A DNA stretch of 38,202 nt from Ponticaulis sp. (lineage in GTDB: Bacteria > Pseudomonadota > Alphaproteobacteria > Caulobacterales > Hyphomonadaceae): contig PBNO01000004.1 of assembly GCA_002723155.1 (NCBI GenBank), forward strand, positions 1 to 38,202, given 5' to 3'. Shown here piece after piece: positions 1 through 8,079 of the stretch. The notes beneath the pieces are model-generated. The model saw only the letters and a program-made list of their open reading frames with translations, was not told where the DNA came from and did not search any database. Position 1 is the first letter of the stretch. Each line of letters opens with the position of its first letter. The translations under genes were made by a program, and so were the position numbers.

Positions 1-15
1 AGTCCGCTTAAGATC

Positions 16-130
16 TCACCAACGGTGTTTAGCACCGGGATCGGGAATGACGTGGTCAAAGAGGATACGAGCTGGGCAGCTACCACAGAAGAAGTAGATT
101 ATAATGGTGGACACAATCCCCCCTGTATTT
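16..130 (-). pseudogene. HNH-endonuclease-like C-terminal remnant
   Basis: Read on the minus strand, a short open frame ending with TGA at 16-18 encodes a stretch with a CGSC cysteine pair followed by ILFDHVIPDPGAKHRW. The Cys-x2-Cys plus DHVIP pattern resembles the zinc and catalytic core of HNH nucleases, which are common on phages and islands. The frame is closed by a stop about 40 codons upstream, no good start codon is visible, and a run of six G/C bases (118-123) lies where a frameshift could have occurred. It sits just upstream of the integrase, which fits decayed cargo of the same element. The match is short, so chance similarity remains possible. Confidence 0.28.
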
Positions 131-225
131 CCGTTTCAGCACCTTTGACCTCCGTCCCTTAAGACCCGCTAGTTCTTGGCAATGAAAAACCGCCTCTAAA
201 AATACTGAAACGATGGGAAATGACC

Positions 226-1257
226 ATGACAAAACGACCAAACGAAAAAAACGAACGTCTCAAACGCCGCTTTCTGGAATACCGCAAATTTGCCCGCCAA
301 CTTTCCGAAAAAACACTGGATCGCGAAATTGCAGCACTTGAACGTTTCGACGTCTGGAATGGGCGCAAAGACTTTGCACAATTTCACATTTCACAAGCGA
401 TGGGGTTCCGTACTTATTTGGAGCAATGCAAGACAAAAACTGGCAAACCTCTGGGCAAATCGACAATGCGATCCGTTTTGGCAACATTGCGGGAGTTTAT
501 TTTGTGGCTTTCTCAACAAGATGGGTTTCGTAGTCGGATTAAAGCGGCGGATGCTGACTATTTTAACTTGTCCCGACGCGATGAAGCAGAAGCCCGTGCG
601 GCCCCACCACGCCCTGCACCAAGCATGAATCAAGCGAAACGCGCCTTGGGGCTAATGCCAAGCGCCACGCCGCAACAAAAGCGCGACAAAGCCGTCTTTG
701 CTCTTCTTTGCCTTACGGGCATTCGTGTGGCTGCTTTAGTTTCGCTCAAGATCAAACACGTTGATCTGCAAGAGCAGTCTGTAACCCAAAACCCTCGCGA
801 AGTTTCAACGAAGTTCGGCAAGACGATTGATACGTTCTTTACTAAAGGTTTTGAGGACGCTGAAATTGCCCTTGCCGATTGGATCTCTTATTGTGACGAG
901 GTTGCCCTATACGGTCCTGATGATCCTTTGTTCCCTGCAACCGCGATAGCGGCGCGTTCCAACGAAGGCTTTGAGGCGTGTGGGTTTACGGGTTGTCACT
1001 GGAAAACGACGGAACCAGTCCGCACGATAGTTCGCATTGCTTTTGAGGCGGCAGGTATTCAAAATTACGGCCCCCATGCGTTTCGCCACATGCTTGCACG
1101 ACATGCCGCCAAACATTGCACGTCAGTTGCCGAACTCGTGGCCGCGTCCCAAAACCTTGGCCACACCGATGTTTTGACGACATTGCGAAGCTATGGCCAA
1201 ATCAGTCGCGATGAACAGCGTAAGCTCATTACCGGACACACTTCTGACTTGGGCTGA
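226..1257 (+). CDS. Tyrosine recombinase / phage-type integrase
   Basis: This is a site-specific recombinase of the tyrosine (lambda Int/XerC) family, which would integrate and excise a mobile element. It has an N-terminal SAM-like core-binding region (about residues 15-115) and a C-terminal catalytic domain. Numbering from the upstream ATG at 220, the catalytic residues are Arg169 (LTGIRVAAL), His286 and Arg289 (HAFRHML), His315 (LGHTD) and nucleophile Tyr325 (RSYGQ), so the enzyme looks intact. Two in-frame ATGs occur at 220 and 226; GGGA at 215-218 is better spaced for the second, giving about 343 residues. The gene points at the 3' end of a tRNA-Arg gene about 100 bp downstream, the classic layout for an island integrated in a tRNA. 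The region looks more A/T-rich than its neighbours, consistent with acquired DNA. The rest of the element would lie left of the window. Confidence 0.93.
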   Translation: MTKRPNEKNERLKRRFLEYRKFARQLSEKTLDREIAALERFDVWNGRKDFAQFHISQAMGFRTYLEQCKTKTGKPLGKSTMRSVLATLREFILWLSQQDGFRSRIKAADADYFNLSRRDEAEARAAPPRPAPSMNQAKRALGLMPSATPQQKRDKAVFALLCLTGIRVAALVSLKIKHVDLQEQSVTQNPREVSTKFGKTIDTFFTKGFEDAEIALADWISYCDEVALYGPDDPLFPATAIAARSNEGFEACGFTGCHWKTTEPVRTIVRIAFEAAGIQNYGPHAFRHMLARHAAKHCTSVAELVAASQNLGHTDVLTTLRSYGQISRDEQRKLITGHTSDLG

Positions 1258-1281
1258 GCATACAGTCCACCGAGCAGTAAG

Positions 1282-1327
1282 TGTGGGAACAAATGTGGGA
1301 ACGAGAAGCAATTTCCCCGCAATTTCC
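1282..1327. repeat. Two pairs of short direct repeats between integrase and tRNA
   Basis: TGTGGGAAC occurs at 1282-1290 and 1294-1302 (12-bp period), and GCAATTTCC occurs at 1308-1316 and 1319-1327 (11-bp period). All lie between the integrase stop and the tRNA 3' end. Helically phased short repeats beside an attachment core are what arm-type integrase or excisionase sites look like. That role is inferred from position and spacing only. Confidence 0.5.
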
Positions 1328-1357
1328 TTTTGAAATCAATGTTTTGCAGAGGAATAA

Positions 1358-1434
1358 TGGCGGACTGGGGAGGATTCGAACCCCCGACCCCTTGGTTCGT
1401 AGCCAAGTACTCTATCCAACTGAGCTACCAGTCC
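1358..1434 (-). tRNA. tRNA-Arg (anticodon ACG)
   Basis: On the minus strand a complete 77-nt cloverleaf can be drawn. The acceptor stem is GGACTGG/CCAGTCC, the D arm contains AGTTGGATA, and the anticodon stem is CTTGG/CCAAG with loop CTACGAA (anticodon ACG, at 1398-1400 on the plus strand). The T arm carries TTCGAAT, followed by discriminator G and a genomically encoded CCA. It decodes CGN arginine codons after A34 deamination. Its 3' half faces the integrase and is the probable attB core for the element on the left; because CCA and the T arm are intact, integration has preserved the tRNA. Confidence 0.97.
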
Positions 1435-1451
1435 GCGCCGAGAAGAACGCG

Positions 1452-1480
1452 TGAATACAGAAAGCAGGCCAGCATGGCAA
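1452..1480 (-). promoter_or_regulatory. Probable promoter of tRNA-Arg
   Basis: On the minus strand TTGCCA (1475-1480) and TATTCA (1452-1457) are separated by 17 bp, and the -10 lies 17 bp before the mature tRNA 5' end. The -35 matches the sigma-70 consensus at five of six positions; the -10 is weak. Confidence 0.45.
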
Positions 1481-1532
1481 GCGTCTGAAGCGGAAAAAAT
1501 TCAGTTTTTCTGACTTTCTTTTCGAAGCCCTG

Positions 1533-2531
1533 TTAAGCCACGCCGGAAGGCGCTGCATTTGCTGCATGAACGCCGCGTGCAATTGCCCGTGCCAAGGTGC
1601 TCGCGGCCAGTTCGCCAAGGCGGGCTATCATCAGCGGGCGTGGCTCTGAAATCTCTTTCTCGCCAGTGGAGAGCGCGAAGACGACATCGCCGTCGAACGG
1701 CGCAAACACGGGACGGATCGCGCGTGCCATGCCGGCGACAGCCATATCGGCGATGCGCTGGGTTTCGCTCGGGGTGAGGGCGGCATCAGTCGCAATCGTA
1801 GCGATTGTGGTGTTGGTGCGCGGCGACGGGTTGGCTTTGGCAGCGCCCCAGTCTTCTGCGTCGAAATCGAAGGTCTGCGGCACACCCATGCCACCAAACT
1901 CACCTTCGATCTCATAAGGCGCGGCCCAGTAAGACTCCGAGTTTGGGACTTTGACTGAACCGAATGAATTCACCGCGACAATGGCGCCGACGGTGTAGCC
2001 GTCATTGGAGATGATGCTGGCAGAACCGAGGCCGCCTTCCATCGCGCCTGCGCGCGCGCCTAGCCCCGCGCCGTGATTGCCGAGCTCGAAGGTCTTTGAG
2101 AGCGCATCGAAGGCTTTCTGGCCGAGCGTGCGGTAGGGCGGCTTCGTGCCCCAGTCTTTGTCGCCGCCATTGGCAAGGTCATAGAGAATAGCAGACGGAA
2201 CAATCGGGCTTTTCGGGACGCCCGGCAGCTCCATCAGGGCGAAACCTTTGCCAGATGCGCCAATCTCCGCGATCACGCCGTCAGCCGCAGCCAGACCATA
2301 AACAGAGCCGCCTGACAGGACGATGGCGTCAATATCATCGACAAGCGTGCCGAGTTGAAGCGCGTCGGTTTCGCGCGTGCCTGGGCCTCCGCCAGCAATG
2401 TGAACGGCGCAGATGGCGCGCTTTTGTGGCCTGATCACGGTGACGCCTGTGCGGACGCCTTCATCTTCAGCATTGCCGACCATGAGACCGGCAATATCGG
2501 TGATCAGATTAAGTTGTCCACGTTTTGCCAT
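1533..2531 (-). CDS. P1 family (S58) peptidase, DmpA/NylC-like N-terminal-nucleophile hydrolase
   Basis: The 332-residue protein belongs to the DmpA/NylC family of self-processing amidohydrolases, which includes L-aminopeptidase/D-amidase/esterase and nylon-oligomer hydrolase. Family members cleave themselves before a Ser/Thr that becomes the nucleophile of the mature alpha/beta enzyme. Here the expected site is N240-T241 in the segment NTTIATIATDAAL. Other hallmarks are ITDIAGLMVGN near the N-terminus, GGGPGTRETDAL (residues 48-59) and LSGGSVYGLAAADG (72-85). There is no signal peptide, so it is probably cytoplasmic. The substrate cannot be read from sequence. It is divergent from the gamma-glutamyltransferase gene, with 65 bp between the starts; both are N-terminal-nucleophile amide hydrolases acting on small peptides, which may or may not be functional pairing. 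Confidence 0.9.
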   Translation of the reverse strand: MAKRGQLNLITDIAGLMVGNAEDEGVRTGVTVIRPQKRAICAVHIAGGGPGTRETDALQLGTLVDDIDAIVLSGGSVYGLAAADGVIAEIGASGKGFALMELPGVPKSPIVPSAILYDLANGGDKDWGTKPPYRTLGQKAFDALSKTFELGNHGAGLGARAGAMEGGLGSASIISNDGYTVGAIVAVNSFGSVKVPNSESYWAAPYEIEGEFGGMGVPQTFDFDAEDWGAAKANPSPRTNTTIATIATDAALTPSETQRIADMAVAGMARAIRPVFAPFDGDVVFALSTGEKEISEPRPLMIARLGELAASTLARAIARGVHAANAAPSGVA

Positions 2532-2596
2532 GACCTGCCTTTCTCTCTTTTATTCAGGGTGTATGGTGCATTCAAACTGTCGCCAAGGAACTTTTC

Positions 2597-4375
2597 ATGT
2601 TGCGCACCGCTCTCTCATCCATTTCTGCTCTTGCTCTGCTCGCTGCTTGTTCACCAGAGACTGCTGAAACGCCAGAAGCTGCACCGCCCGCGCCGGAAGC
2701 GGCTACAGAGGCGTCGTCTACTGACTGGGCGTATGGCGGTATGGTCGCCGCGGCTGACCCGCGCGCTGTTGCGGCGGGTGTTCGCGTCCTTGAGGCTGGT
2801 GGTACAGCAGTCGATGCAGCCATTGCCGTTCATTCCGTTTTGGGACTTGTCGAGCCACAAAGTTCTGGTCTCGGCGGTGGTGCTTTCATGATGGTCTACG
2901 AGCATGAAGTCGACACCATCACCATGCTGGACGGGCGTGAACGCGCGCCGTCTGGCATTACCGAAGACTGGTTCAAGGATGAGGAAGGCAATGTCCGCGA
3001 CTTCTTCACATCCTGGCAGTCCGGCTTGTCTATCGGTGTGCCAGGACAGGTTGCTCTGTATGAAGAGGCGCATGAGCGTTTCGGTCAGGCTGAATGGAGC
3101 TCACTCTTCGAAGATGCGATTACGCTGGCCGAAGACGGTTTTGAAGTTTCACCGCGGCTGAATGGCTCGCTGTCGAGCGAGCGTTTCCGGAGTTTCTCTC
3201 TTCTGGACGACAACCCTGACACCGCCGCATATTTCTATCCGGAGGGCGAGCCTCTGGCAGCCGGTGAGCTGCGCCTGAACCCTGACTATGCAGAAACGCT
3301 TCGAGCTGTTTCCGAAGAAGGGGCAAGCGCTTTTTATACCGGCCCGATCGCCGAATCGATTGTTGCGGCTGCAACAGCGGAGCCGCTGGGTAGTGTGATG
3401 ACGCTCGAAGATCTGGCCAATTATGAAGTCACGACGCGTCAGGCTGTGTGCGGCGAGGCGCTTGGTTACACGATCTGTTCGGCCCCTCCACCGTCTTCCG
3501 GCGGCGTGACACAGAACGCTATTCTTGGTCTGTACGAGCGCTTCACGGCAGACCTGCCAAACGGTTATTCTGATGAGCACGTCCGCGCTTACGTGGACGC
3601 GCAGCGTCTCTCATATGCCGACCGTGACCACTATGTTGCGGATGCCGATTTCGTGACCGTGCCGACGGCTGATCTGATTGATCCCGCTTATCTGGATCAC
3701 CGTGCAACCGAGCGGTTTGCGCCGGACGGTCACGCGACACCTGGCGATCCGGGCGCAGTTCTGCGTGGTGAGCCGATGATCGACATGTGGGGACATGACG
3801 GCACGCAGCACGAGCCGGGCACGACGCATGTGTCTGTTGTGGACCGATATGGCAATGCAGTTTCGATGACCGCGACCGTCGAAGCCGGTTTCGGGTCTTC
3901 GCGCTGGGCGTCAGGCTTTGTTCTGAATAACGAACTGACCGACTTTTCCCGTGATCCGGAATATAATGGCCAGCCTGTCGCGAACGCGCCTGCAGGCAAT
4001 AAGCGTCCACGATCTTCTATGTCTCCAACACTCGTCTTCGACGGTGAGGGTGACCTCTTCATGGTGACAGGTTCGCCGGGCGGTAACTCCATCGTAGCTT
4101 ACGTCTCTAAAACGCTCGTAGGCGTTCTCGACTGGGGCATGAGTGCGCAGGATGCGGTGAACTATCCGAATGTGATCGCTCGTGGCGACACAGTCGGTGT
4201 CGAGATCACGTACGAGCCCGGCACACAGCTGAGCGCAATGCTGCGCGAAGCCGGCTATAGCGTTCAGGACCGTGAGGGTGAGAACTCAGGCCTGCACGTG
4301 ATTGTTGTGCGAGAAGACGGTCTGGAAGGCGCGGCTGACCCGCGTCGTGAAGGTGTCGCTGTCGCGGTAGAGTAA
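2597..4375 (+). CDS. ggt: Gamma-glutamyltransferase, predicted lipoprotein
   Basis: Gamma-glutamyltransferase (592 residues) transfers or hydrolyses the gamma-glutamyl group of glutathione and related peptides. Family precursors self-cleave into large and small subunits. The cleavage site and nucleophile are visible: GTTHVSVVD, with T409 as the first residue of the small subunit, followed by the substrate-loop segments SMTATVEAGFGS and the oxyanion-region motif GSPGG. The N-terminus is a lipoprotein signal, LALLAAC with Cys18, and Ser at +2 does not match a retention signal, so outer-membrane anchoring facing the periplasm is likely. The ATG at 2597 is preceded by AAGGA at 2585-2589. The gene converges on the sensor-kinase gene with only 3 bp between the two stop codons. 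Family assignment is firm; the physiological substrate is assumed. Confidence 0.95.
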   Translation: MLRTALSSISALALLAACSPETAETPEAAPPAPEAATEASSTDWAYGGMVAAADPRAVAAGVRVLEAGGTAVDAAIAVHSVLGLVEPQSSGLGGGAFMMVYEHEVDTITMLDGRERAPSGITEDWFKDEEGNVRDFFTSWQSGLSIGVPGQVALYEEAHERFGQAEWSSLFEDAITLAEDGFEVSPRLNGSLSSERFRSFSLLDDNPDTAAYFYPEGEPLAAGELRLNPDYAETLRAVSEEGASAFYTGPIAESIVAAATAEPLGSVMTLEDLANYEVTTRQAVCGEALGYTICSAPPPSSGGVTQNAILGLYERFTADLPNGYSDEHVRAYVDAQRLSYADRDHYVADADFVTVPTADLIDPAYLDHRATERFAPDGHATPGDPGAVLRGEPMIDMWGHDGTQHEPGTTHVSVVDRYGNAVSMTATVEAGFGSSRWASGFVLNNELTDFSRDPEYNGQPVANAPAGNKRPRSSMSPTLVFDGEGDLFMVTGSPGGNSIVAYVSKTLVGVLDWGMSAQDAVNYPNVIARGDTVGVEITYEPGTQLSAMLREAGYSVQDREGENSGLHVIVVREDGLEGAADPRREGVAVAVE

Positions 4376-4385
4376 TCTCTACCGC
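4364..4385. terminator. Bidirectional hairpin spanning two convergent stop codons
   Basis: GCGGTAGAG (4364-4372) and CTCTACCGC (4377-4385) form a perfect 9-bp stem with a TAAT loop. The hairpin contains the stop codon of the rightward gamma-glutamyltransferase gene in its loop and that of the leftward kinase gene in its arm. Neither side has a clear T tract, so it is a candidate 3'-end stabiliser or weak two-way terminator rather than a textbook intrinsic terminator. Confidence 0.5.
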
Positions 4386-5827
4386 TTGAGCACCAGTTCA
4401 AAAGTCGTTCCGTCCGGGCCTGTGCTGATCAGGTCCAGCCGTGCGTTCATGCCATCTGCAAGTTCACGCGCAATCGCGAGGCCAAGCCCCGAACGGCCTT
4501 CGCGACGCGTACCCGAAAATGGCTTGAACAGGCTTTCACGCATGCGCTCGGGAATACCGGGCCCGTTATCGACAATATTCAGATTGATCGAGTTATCGGT
4601 GACGGTTGCGCGCACACTCACGCGGCCTTCGCCGGCTGTTTCATAATGGGCTGAAAGCGCCTGCGCGGCGTTGCGCACAAGATTTACGATAATGCGGTGC
4701 AGATGGTCCGGATCAATTGAGGCTGTCAGTCTGCTGTCGACATCCTGTTCAAAGCCGGTGCCAGGGCAAACGGCTAACCCCTCACTCGCGGCCTCACGGA
4801 CGATTTCTGCCAGCGCGTGAATGCCGAGACGCGGGGCAGGTGTTTCGGCGCGTCCGAATGCGAGCGTGTCTTCTGCAAGCTTGCTGGCGCGCTCAATGGC
4901 GCGTTCCAGCCGCGGCGCGGCGCGTTGAACACGCGGGTCGTCGCTCATTGACAGGCTATCAGAGACGATCTGTGCCGCAGCGAGAGAGTTGCGCAGGTCA
5001 TGATTGATCTTCGCCATGGCTTCACCGAGCTGGGCAAGGCGTTCACGTTCGCGCAGGGCATTCTTCACCGTGGTTTCCATGTCGGCGAGCGCGCTTTGTG
5101 TGCGACCGATTTCATCTGTCCGCTCTGTCGCTTCAATGGAATGCTGCATGTCGCGTGGTGCGTCCCGGATATGCTCGATGGCGCGTGTAATATTGCGCAT
5201 TGGGCGCACGACCAGAAACACCAGCGTCAGGTAGATAAAGAAGCCAACAAAGGCAGAGATGAAGAATGACAGCAGAATGATACTGCGGCTGTATTCGCGA
5301 AGCTCTGTTTGCAGTGGTGCGGCTTCGACGACGACTTCGATAAAGTCGCCTTCAAACTCAGGTTCGGCGACGATGCGGTAATAGCTGGCTTCAGGTGTAA
5401 TCAGCGTGCCCATCGTTTCTGCAAAGCGCTGCAGGAAGCTTTCGGTGCGCACATCGATAATCTTGAACTCGCCGCGCATTTCCATGGCTGGCGTGAGAAT
5501 GGCTTCGCGTGCTGTTGGTGAGCCGGTTGCCACGGCCACGATACGGGCGCGTTCCAGAAGATCACGGGAAAGTTGGTCTGACACACGTCGTTCCGGCGCG
5601 GCTTCCAGAGCCATGACAGCCGTCTGGGCCATGCCAACGCGTTCGTTGATCCAGTCATCGCGGAATTTTGCCGCCGAAGGCAAAAAGATGAGCATCTCCG
5701 CGACGAGAATGAAAATGATGGTTAAGGCAAAAAGCTGGGATGACAGTCCGAGGCCCCAACGCCGGACTGGCTTATTAAGGGTCTGCCCCTCCGCATTCCC
5801 ACTTTGCGTGCCCATATCGAATGGCAT
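4379..5827 (-). CDS. Membrane sensor histidine kinase (HAMP-HisKA-HATPase)
   Basis: A 482-residue sensor kinase when started at the ATG at 5827, which has a GGGGGG ribosome-binding stretch just upstream; an in-frame GTG at 5851 is an alternative. It has two membrane segments (about residues 31-50 and 182-206) flanking a roughly 130-residue periplasmic sensor. A HAMP linker follows, then the phospho-acceptor motif KINHDLRNSL (His276), the N box NLVRNAAQAL, G1 DNGPGIP and G2 GRSGLGLAIA. All catalytic boxes are intact. No response regulator gene is adjacent, so its partner must lie elsewhere. It is the last gene of a tightly spaced leftward cluster behind the flavin oxidoreductase, TVP38 and DUF547 genes, which suggests that it senses an envelope or redox condition linked to them (inference). 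The signal is unknown. Confidence 0.9.
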   Translation of the reverse strand: MPFDMGTQSGNAEGQTLNKPVRRWGLGLSSQLFALTIIFILVAEMLIFLPSAAKFRDDWINERVGMAQTAVMALEAAPERRVSDQLSRDLLERARIVAVATGSPTAREAILTPAMEMRGEFKIIDVRTESFLQRFAETMGTLITPEASYYRIVAEPEFEGDFIEVVVEAAPLQTELREYSRSIILLSFFISAFVGFFIYLTLVFLVVRPMRNITRAIEHIRDAPRDMQHSIEATERTDEIGRTQSALADMETTVKNALRERERLAQLGEAMAKINHDLRNSLAAAQIVSDSLSMSDDPRVQRAAPRLERAIERASKLAEDTLAFGRAETPAPRLGIHALAEIVREAASEGLAVCPGTGFEQDVDSRLTASIDPDHLHRIIVNLVRNAAQALSAHYETAGEGRVSVRATVTDNSINLNIVDNGPGIPERMRESLFKPFSGTRREGRSGLGLAIARELADGMNARLDLISTGPDGTTFELVLKR

Positions 5828-5857
5828 GTAAGTTGCCCCCCGGCAGTTCACAAGTCA

Positions 5858-7291
5858 TCACGGAATTCGTTGCGTGATCCCGACCAGTGTTTTCGCCATA
5901 GATCCGAAGATTTTTGGCTGGAAATAAACGCTCGCTGACCGTTTCACGACTTCTGCGCGTGTCGGATAAGGCGAGATATATTTTGTCAGATCGCGCATCT
6001 TCAATTTGTTCGCCATAGCGAGTGACAGGATTTGAAGAATGTCACCTGCTCCTGAGCCCAGAATGGATGCACCGAGAATCTTATCACCCTTGCCAACGAA
6101 GAGACGGATACCGCCTTCGGTATCACGTTCGGCAATGGTCCGATCATTTTCGTGGAATGGGAATTCGATCACCTGAACATAATCGCCATCACGTTCGCGG
6201 GCTTCTGCCTCTGACAGTCCGATCTGTGCCAGCTCTGGCTCGATATAAGTGACGGCTGGAATCTGCTCGCTCACCGCTTTGGCAGGTAGTTTCATCAGCG
6301 CTGCCTGAACGAAAATGCTCGCATGCCAGCCAGCAAGGTGGGTGAACTGGCCACGGCCAGCGATATCGCCTACGGCCCAGACCTTTGAATTGGATACAGA
6401 ACGCAGGTTCGGCTTGGTCGTGATGCCTGCGCGTGTGTGCTCTACGCCGCCTGCCTCAAGGTTCAGTCCATCCAGCGCGGAAACGCGTCCAACGGCGACC
6501 AGAAGGTGTGAGCCGCTGATGGTTTTCTTCTCGCCATCATGTTCGACTTTGACCGAAATATCGCTTGGCTGACCAAAGACTTCGACGGCCTTGTGACCCT
6601 CCAGAATGGTTACGCCTTCAGCCCGAAGCGCTTCGATGGCTTTAGCCGCATGAACAGGGTCTGCATTGCCGAGCGCCTTGGCCATTTCAATCACAGTCAC
6701 GTCAGCGCCGAGCCGACGGAAGGCCTGCGCCATCTCAACGCCGATAGGGCCGCCGCCCAGGATCACCAGATGGCTTGGGAATTCCGGCAGGCTGAACAGG
6801 GTTTCATTCGTCACGTAAGGCAGTGTGTTCATGCCCGTAATCGGTGGCACGAAGGCATGTGAGCCAGCTGCGATCACGATGCGACGCGCTTTGACTTCTG
6901 TCGTTTCGGACTCGATGGTGTTTTCGTCTTTGAAGCTCGCGTATTCGCGGATGACATTGACGCCGAGACCTTCAAACCGTTCCTGACTGTCGACCGGAGC
7001 AATCTGCTCAATGACGCCGTTTATATGCGCTTTGACAGCGTCCCAGTCGATTTGCGGTTCGGTGGGCGCAATACCGAATTTGGCGGCAATACGCATCGTC
7101 TTGGCTGTTTTGGCCGCCGCCAGAAGCGCTTTGGACGGAACACAGCCCGTATTGAGGCAGTCGCCGCCCATTTCGCCTTTTTCAAAAAGAACGACGTTCA
7201 GGCCAAGCTGGGCTGCACCGGAGGCAACCGAGAGGCCGCCTGATCCGGCGCCAATGACGACGAGGTCTGCTTTGATTTTTGTTTTGGACAT
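5858..7291 (-). CDS. MerA-like FAD-dependent pyridine nucleotide-disulfide oxidoreductase
   Basis: The 477-residue flavoprotein binds FAD through GAGSGG (residues 14-19), carries the redox disulfide GGDCLNTGCVPSK (Cys45, Cys50), has an NAD(P)H-binding ILGGGPIG and an AVGDIAG flavin motif, and ends in the dimerisation domain. Dihydrolipoamide dehydrogenase proper uses a His in an HPT-type motif near the C-terminus; here the segment reads PYPTRAE, with Tyr in place of His, as in mercuric-reductase-type enzymes. The C-terminal Cys-Cys pair of true MerA is absent, so mercury reduction is also unlikely. Related enzymes are often fused to, or adjacent to, TVP38/TMEM64 proteins, as here (18-bp gap from the upstream gene). 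A disulfide-type reductase acting with that membrane protein is the best guess; the substrate is unknown. Confidence 0.88.
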   Translation of the reverse strand: MSKTKIKADLVVIGAGSGGLSVASGAAQLGLNVVLFEKGEMGGDCLNTGCVPSKALLAAAKTAKTMRIAAKFGIAPTEPQIDWDAVKAHINGVIEQIAPVDSQERFEGLGVNVIREYASFKDENTIESETTEVKARRIVIAAGSHAFVPPITGMNTLPYVTNETLFSLPEFPSHLVILGGGPIGVEMAQAFRRLGADVTVIEMAKALGNADPVHAAKAIEALRAEGVTILEGHKAVEVFGQPSDISVKVEHDGEKKTISGSHLLVAVGRVSALDGLNLEAGGVEHTRAGITTKPNLRSVSNSKVWAVGDIAGRGQFTHLAGWHASIFVQAALMKLPAKAVSEQIPAVTYIEPELAQIGLSEAEARERDGDYVQVIEFPFHENDRTIAERDTEGGIRLFVGKGDKILGASILGSGAGDILQILSLAMANKLKMRDLTKYISPYPTRAEVVKRSASVYFQPKIFGSMAKTLVGITQRIP

Positions 7292-7309
7292 TTCTTTTTC
7301 TCGGTCGTC

Positions 7310-8056
7310 TTAGTTTTCTGCAGGTGCTGCCGGAACTTTGCGGAAGCGTTTCAGGATGACAGGGATGAGGCTCACAACGGCGAGTGCTGCCATTGGTGGC
7401 GCAACCTGCCAGAAAAAGCCGCCAAGGTTCAGATCTTCACCGCGGTCGAATACGCCGCCGAGTCCGGCACCGACCCATGTGTAAGCGATTACACCCGGCA
7501 TGATCCCGAAGAAGGTTGAGAGAATAAAGTCACGGGCTTTGGCGCCGAGCAGGGCAGGGGCGATATTCGCCACGGGGAACGGCACCATTGGCATAAAGCG
7601 CAGAAAGAACATGTAGCTAAGCGCATCTTCACGGAAGCCTGCCTCCAGCTTTTTCAGGAAGGGACCAGCGCGCTGGCGGAGCGGCTCGCCAATGGAGGTG
7701 CGGGCAACGCTGAACAGCGCTGTCGCACCAAGCGTTGCGCCCAGTACCGTAGCAGCAGAGCCGCCAACCAGCCCGAACAGGAAGCCGCCTGCAATCGTAA
7801 TCCAGAGCGCGCCCGGTAGCATGAAGAGCGTCGCGAGAGCGTAGACAGCGATATAGGCTGCAAAAGCGAGCACGAAATTCTCGGTCACAAACTCGTTCAG
7901 CTCGGCGCGCTGTGTCTCAAGCGTTTCGAGCGAAAGGTATTTGTGCAGGCCAGCCATGTAAGCGGCAACCAGCCCGACAATCACAATTGCGACTGGCAGA
8001 AGGCGTAATGCCCAATTGGTTTTCTTTGCCTGTTTTGGCGTCTCTGTGTGCGTCAT
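7310..8056 (-). CDS. TVP38/TMEM64 (VTT domain) inner-membrane protein
   Basis: A 248-residue polytopic membrane protein of the TVP38/TMEM64/DedA-related VTT family. After a first membrane segment (about 18-38) and a short soluble stretch come hydrophobic segments containing the family signatures FMLPGALWITIAGGFLFG and LRFMPMVPFPVANIAPAL, then an IMPGVIAYTWVGAGLG helix. Family members have been linked to lipid flipping or envelope homeostasis, but the bacterial biochemistry is poorly defined. It lies 23 bp downstream of the DUF547 gene and 18 bp upstream of the MerA-like oxidoreductase; this pairing recurs in bacteria, sometimes as a single fused protein, which argues for joint function. The family call is firm and the role is inferred. 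Confidence 0.92.
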   Translation of the reverse strand: MTHTETPKQAKKTNWALRLLPVAIVIVGLVAAYMAGLHKYLSLETLETQRAELNEFVTENFVLAFAAYIAVYALATLFMLPGALWITIAGGFLFGLVGGSAATVLGATLGATALFSVARTSIGEPLRQRAGPFLKKLEAGFREDALSYMFFLRFMPMVPFPVANIAPALLGAKARDFILSTFFGIMPGVIAYTWVGAGLGGVFDRGEDLNLGGFFWQVAPPMAALAVVSLIPVILKRFRKVPAAPAEN

Positions 8057-8079
8057 TATTTTACGTCTCGTTTCGGCCG

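Noticed and set aside
1-115. Edge of a 5S rRNA gene
   Set aside because: GGGATCGGGAATG looks faintly like antisense 5S, but the rest does not fit; the minus-strand HNH-like reading explains it better.
1500-1525. Intrinsic terminator after the P1 peptidase gene
   Set aside because: There is a T-rich run on the minus strand, but the stem (TCAG/CTGA) is only 4 bp.
5858-7291. Dihydrolipoamide dehydrogenase (lpdA)
   Set aside because: The catalytic His motif is replaced by Tyr and there is no 2-oxoacid dehydrogenase gene nearby.
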